DNA of 17,131 bases, from NCBI GenBank assembly GCA_038530575.1, contig JBCBCP010000060.1:1-17131 (forward strand). Reading direction: 5' to 3'. The position numbers were made by a program, and so were the translations under genes. This DNA is from JBCBCP01 sp038530575. GTDB lineage: Bacteria > Pseudomonadota > Alphaproteobacteria > Rhodobacterales > Rhodobacteraceae. Each line of letters begins with the position of its first letter. The first letter of the stretch is position 1. Below are positions 13,940 through 17,131 of this stretch, piece by piece. The notes under the pieces are model-generated. The model saw only the letters and a list, made by a program, of their open reading frames with translations. It did no database searches and had not been told where the DNA came from.

Positions 13940-14869
13940 ATGGGCGTGATGATCGACGGCACCTACCAGATCGAAGACCCCGGACCAGACACGACGGCCA
14001 AGGGTCACTTTGAGCGTGGCCGCAGCACCTTGCGCGACACCGCGCTTGCAACGGACCCGTCGCGGTATCACCTCTTTGTTTCGTGGAACTGTCCATGGGC
14101 GCACCGGGCGCTACTCGTGCGCGCGGCGCTCGACCTTCCGATCACTCTTTCGGTCGCAAAACCCGCCCGCACCGATCAGGGCTGGGTCTTTGATGACGAA
14201 GGTGCGTACGCTGACCCGCTGCTCGGCGTCCGTGCCCTGCACGAGGTCTATGCCCGCCAGCGCCCCGCCTATACCGGGCGCGTCACCGTTCCGGTCCTGT
14301 GGGACAAGCACATCCATCAGATCGTGAACAACGAAAGTGCCGACATCGTGCGCGCCCTGTCCGAAGCGTTTGACCCCAGCCGCAGCCTGATCCCGGCGCG
14401 GCACCTGACCCAGATCGACGACTGGAACGCCAAAATCTACAAAACAATCAACAACGGCGTCTACCGCGCCGGCTTTGCCCGCACACAAGACGCTTACGAC
14501 GAAGCCGTTCATGCGCTTTTCGCCGCGCTCGACGCGCTCGAAAAACATCTCGAGGCACATGCGACCCTGACCGGCAACGAAATCACAGAAGCAGATCTGC
14601 GGCTTTTCCCGACACTCGCGCGCTTTGACGCAGGGTATCACTACGCGTTCAAATGCAATATCCGCCGCCTGCGCGACTACCCGCAGCTTTGGGATTACAC
14701 CCGCGCTTTCTATGCCCTGCCGCGCGTCGCGGAAACGGTCAAACCCGAGATGTACAAGGCAGGATACTTTTCGAAATCAGAGCTGCGCAACCCGCTCGGC
14801 ATCATCCCCGCTGGTCCGATCATTGACTGGACCGCACCAGCGGAGCGGCAGTTTGCCTGGCCATCCTGA
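13940..14869 (+). CDS. glutathionyl-hydroquinone reductase (Xi-class GST, YqjG/PcpF type)
   Basis: Cytoplasmic enzyme that reduces glutathionyl-hydroquinones to hydroquinone using glutathione, a quinone detoxification or recycling role. It has 309 residues. The catalytic C51 lies in the class motif WNCPWAHR (49-56). TVPVLWDK, VNNESADIVR and the C-terminal GYHYAFKCNIRRLRDYPQLW and MYKAGYFSKSELRNPLGIIP blocks are typical of the family. AGGAGGA is 6-12 bases upstream of the ATG at 13940. The frame is open much further upstream, but that part runs antisense to yebC and is not coding. No quinone-producing gene is nearby, so the physiological substrate is not indicated. Confidence 0.93.
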   Translation: MGVMIDGTYQIEDPGPDTTAKGHFERGRSTLRDTALATDPSRYHLFVSWNCPWAHRALLVRAALDLPITLSVAKPARTDQGWVFDDEGAYADPLLGVRALHEVYARQRPAYTGRVTVPVLWDKHIHQIVNNESADIVRALSEAFDPSRSLIPARHLTQIDDWNAKIYKTINNGVYRAGFARTQDAYDEAVHALFAALDALEKHLEAHATLTGNEITEADLRLFPTLARFDAGYHYAFKCNIRRLRDYPQLWDYTRAFYALPRVAETVKPEMYKAGYFSKSELRNPLGIIPAGPIIDWTAPAERQFAWPS

Positions 14870-14898
14870 TCCGCCTGCACTTGGCAAAATAAACCTTT

Positions 14899-14933
14899 GG
14901 GGGTGAGCGCGTAGCGCGAGGGGCAACGCCCCC
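14899..14933. terminator. compound hairpin after the hydroquinone reductase
   Basis: GGGGC-AAC-GCCCC (14920-14932) is a tight hairpin. Upstream, GGGGG (14899-14903) could instead pair with the same C-run, and GCGCG-TAG-CGCG lies between them, so alternative folds exist. It sits between convergent genes 30 bases after one stop and 18 after the other. There is no T-tract, so terminator function is tentative. Similar GC-rich units may recur in the genome. Confidence 0.4.
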
Positions 14934-14950
14934 TGAACATCCAACTCAGG

Positions 14951-15520
14951 CTACATCTGCTCCAGTTTGCGCCCCTCGCGTGTCGCTTTCGCCGCCAGAG
15001 CGATCCGTTTGGCACGTGTTGCATCTGTCTTGGCCAGTTTCACCCAGCGCAGCACGTTGCGCCGATAAGATGGCGCAAGCGCGTCCCAAGCCTCCCGCGC
15101 GCTGCCCAACGCCGCGGCCAAATCTTCCGGCACCTCCAGCCGGTCCACATCCGCCATGAAATCCCACAGCCCGCTGGCCTTGCCTGACGCGACCGACGCA
15201 GCGCCGGGCGGCTGCATGCGCCCCTCGGCCTCCAACCGCGCCGCCCGATCCTTATAGCTTTGCGCCCAGTGCTGCACCCGTCGCGGCGTGATGAGCTGCG
15301 CAGTGCGGGCCTCATCCACTGTGTAACGCCGCCCATCGATCCAGCCATACGCAACCAGTGCATCCAGAACCGCCTCCCGGCTCACGTATTTTTCCTGATG
15401 CGCCGCCTTCCACGTGACGAGCAGGGCACCGTCTGTAGCGTGGTGGCGCGCCAGCCAGTCCCACAGCGCGCCCTCCGAGGCGACCTCAACCCGAGGCAGA
15501 TCCGGCAACGCGCTCATCAT
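14951..15520 (-). CDS. YdeI/OmpD-associated-like protein
   Basis: A 189-residue cytoplasmic protein of the YdeI/OmpD-associated family. The N-terminal half has the family pattern LWDWLARHHATDGALLVTWK (19-38), KYVSREAVLDALVAYGWIDG, then LITPRRVQHWAQSYKDRAARL and EGRMQPPG. The C-terminal half carries the DUF-like helical segment LAAALGSAREAWDALAPSYR and VKLAKTDATRAKRIALAAK, ending GRKLEQM. Its biochemical role is not established; some family members were linked to bacteriocin or polymyxin tolerance. Two adjacent ATG codons (15520 and 15517) can serve as start, with AAGGGAAG just upstream. It is divergent from the SLC13 permease with only 42 bases between them, so the promoters must overlap. Confidence 0.85.
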   Translation of the reverse strand: MMSALPDLPRVEVASEGALWDWLARHHATDGALLVTWKAAHQEKYVSREAVLDALVAYGWIDGRRYTVDEARTAQLITPRRVQHWAQSYKDRAARLEAEGRMQPPGAASVASGKASGLWDFMADVDRLEVPEDLAAALGSAREAWDALAPSYRRNVLRWVKLAKTDATRAKRIALAAKATREGRKLEQM

Positions 15521-15562
15521 TCTTCCCTTGTGCCATACCCTTCCACGCTAAATGGTGCGGAC

Positions 15563-17131
15563 ATGACGACTGACCAGATCACGCTTTTCACGCTGTTCGG
15601 CGCTGTGTTTGCGCTCTTGCTTTGGGGGCGGTTCCGCTACGATATCGTTGCACTCAGCGCCCTGCTCATTGGCGTGGTGCTTGGGGTTGTTCCGGAGGAA
15701 GAGGCGTTTTCCGGCTTTGGCCACCCGGCGACTCTGATCGTTGCGCTGGTGCTTGTCGTCTCGGCGGGTCTCGTGCGCTCTGGCGCGGTGTTCCTGATCA
15801 CCCGGACGCTGATCGACGCCTCGCGCGGACTGGGCGCCCATATCGCGCTGATGGGGGCGGTGGGCGGCGTGCTTTCGGCCTTCATGAACAACGTCGCGGC
15901 GCTGGCGCTGCTGATGCCCGTCGACATCCAGACCGCGCGCAAGGCGCAGCGGGCGGTGGGCCTGTCGCTCATGCCGCTCAGCTTTGCGACGATCCTTGGC
16001 GGGATGGTCACGCTGATTGGCACGCCCCCCAACATCATCATCGCACAGATCCGCGCCGAAGAGCTGGGCGCGCCGTTCCTGATGTTCGACTTTGCGCCCG
16101 TGGGCGGGATCGCGGCGCTGGCGGGCTTGAGCTTTGTGGCGCTGATCGGCTGGCGTCTGATCCCCGCGCGCATCGACAGCAGCAGCGCGCAGGACGATCT
16201 GGCGCAATACATTGCCGAGCTTGTGGTGCCCGAGGGCAGCAAGCATATCGGAGCCCGCATTGCCGAGCTGGAGGAAGACGCCGAGAAGGCCGACGTCGCC
16301 ATCCTCGGCCTGATGCGCGATGGCAAGCGGCGCTATGGCCGCGCGCGCAATTCCGCGCTTCAGGTAGGGGACGCGCTTGTGATCGAGGCAACACCCGACG
16401 CGCTGGACGAATTTCGAACATCCACCGGGCTGGCCGTGGCCGATGCCAAGCGCGAAGAGGCGCTGAAGGCGGCGGGCGAAGGGGTCGAGATCATCGAGGT
16501 CGTCGCCACCGAAACCTCGCGCCTCATCGGGCGCACGGCACAGGCCATCGGGCTCAGCTGGCGGCAAAACACCGTACTTCTTGGCATCAACCGCGAGGGG
16601 AAGCGGGTGACCAGCCAGATCCGCAAGACCCCAGTCCGCGCCGGTGACATCCTTCTGCTGCTGGTGCCCGCGGGCAATGGGCCGGACGTGACCAGCTGGC
16701 TTGGCTGCCTGCCGCTGGCGGATCGGGGCCTGCAGGTGACGGCAGATGACAAGGTCTGGCTCGCCATCGGGCTTTTTGCCGGCGCCGTTGCGGCGGCGTC
16801 CCTTGGCCTGATCTACCTGCCCGTGGCGCTGGGGCTTGTGGTCGTGGCCTATGTGCTGGCCCGTATCGTGCCACTGCCAGAGCTGTACACCCATATCGAA
16901 TGGCCGGTCGTGGTCTTGCTGGGCTCGATGATCCCGCTGGGCGCGGCGCTCGAGTCCTCCGGCGGCACGGCGCTGATTGCCGGGACACTGACCAGCGTCA
17001 CCGCGAACCTGCCCGCCTGGGCCGTGCTGACCGTGCTGATGGTCGTCACGATGACCCTATCGGATGTGCTGAACAACACCGCCACCACTATCGTTGCTGC
17101 TCCCGTTGGGATCGAGATGGCGCGAACCCTT
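15563..17131 (+). CDS. SLC13/DASS-type permease with two RCK_C (TrkA-C) domains, 3' end cut by window
   Basis: Inner-membrane ion transporter, 523 codons present and open at the window end. Membrane helices fill 1-200. The first substrate/sodium clamp reads FMNNVAALALLMP (107-119) and TLIGTPPNIII (150-160). A soluble insert (about 205-385) holds two RCK_C-like domains, each ending in a GD-containing strand (LQVGDALVIEA, 266-276; VRAGDILLLLVPA, 358-370). Membrane segments resume at 397, and the second clamp begins DVLNNTATTIVAAPVG (501-516). This architecture is common for SLC13-family proteins annotated as sodium/sulfate or dicarboxylate symporters; the substrate cannot be read. Start ATG at 15563 has no strong ribosome-binding site; the preceding ATG at 15552 stops after four codons. 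About 60-80 residues are probably missing. Confidence 0.9.
   Translation, partial: MTTDQITLFTLFGAVFALLLWGRFRYDIVALSALLIGVVLGVVPEEEAFSGFGHPATLIVALVLVVSAGLVRSGAVFLITRTLIDASRGLGAHIALMGAVGGVLSAFMNNVAALALLMPVDIQTARKAQRAVGLSLMPLSFATILGGMVTLIGTPPNIIIAQIRAEELGAPFLMFDFAPVGGIAALAGLSFVALIGWRLIPARIDSSSAQDDLAQYIAELVVPEGSKHIGARIAELEEDAEKADVAILGLMRDGKRRYGRARNSALQVGDALVIEATPDALDEFRTSTGLAVADAKREEALKAAGEGVEIIEVVATETSRLIGRTAQAIGLSWRQNTVLLGINREGKRVTSQIRKTPVRAGDILLLLVPAGNGPDVTSWLGCLPLADRGLQVTADDKVWLAIGLFAGAVAAASLGLIYLPVALGLVVVAYVLARIVPLPELYTHIEWPVVVLLGSMIPLGAALESSGGTALIAGTLTSVTANLPAWAVLTVLMVVTMTLSDVLNNTATTIVAAPVGIEMARTL

Noticed and set aside
15548..16894. Minus-strand open frame antisense to the SLC13 permease
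   Set aside because: Low-complexity polar translation; the plus strand encodes clear permease motifs.
1..17131. CRISPR arrays, tRNA, rRNA, transposases or prophage genes
   Set aside because: No regularly spaced repeats, cloverleaf sequences, rRNA blocks or recombinase motifs were found on either strand.

Overview
The window looks like chromosomal DNA of a marine-type Rhodobacteraceae (Roseobacter group) alphaproteobacterium. The evidence is high GC with GC-rich third positions, a propionyl-CoA carboxylase gene beside a ScfR-family regulator (PccR), and a betICBA choline operon. This is reasoning from gene content and protein style; no database search was possible. I see no rRNA, tRNA, CRISPR, phage or insertion-sequence genes. 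No stretch longer than about 240 bases lacks a gene.

Layout. (1) 1-5484, propionyl-CoA and regulator block: pccB (minus strand, 3' end cut by the window edge), a divergent Bcr/CflA-type MFS transporter, pccR, and an enolase-superfamily gene. The gaps before pccB/MFS and before pccR carry clustered TTTGCAAA-type half-sites, the motif bound by ScfR regulators. The gap before the enolase gene has only weak matches. (2) 5481-6131: an exported staphylococcal-nuclease-like protein whose stop codon interlocks with that of the enolase gene. (3) 6186-11663: the bet operon on the minus strand, read betI-betC-betB-betA, i.e. choline-O-sulfate to choline to betaine aldehyde to glycine betaine, with a perfect palindromic operator candidate just before betI. 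(4) 11675-12577: an EamA/DMT permease upstream of betI on the same strand. (5) 12718-14869: a small hypothetical protein with a C-terminal CPRC, yebC, and a glutathionyl-hydroquinone reductase. (6) 14951-17131: a YdeI/OmpD-associated-like protein and a divergent SLC13-type permease with RCK_C domains, cut by the window end.

The most unexplained structure is the 238-base gap between betB and betA. It holds three consecutive stem-loops. The first starts one base after the betB stop: a perfect 18-bp stem whose loop on the plus strand is a canonical G-quadruplex motif with one-base loops. The second and third share complementary segments that allow competing pairings, and the third lies just upstream of the betA start codon. 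This may set betA expression relative to betB. The second point of interest is the pccB/MFS/pccR control region. The third is the enolase-superfamily protein, which keeps its three metal ligands but seems to lack two usual catalytic positions.
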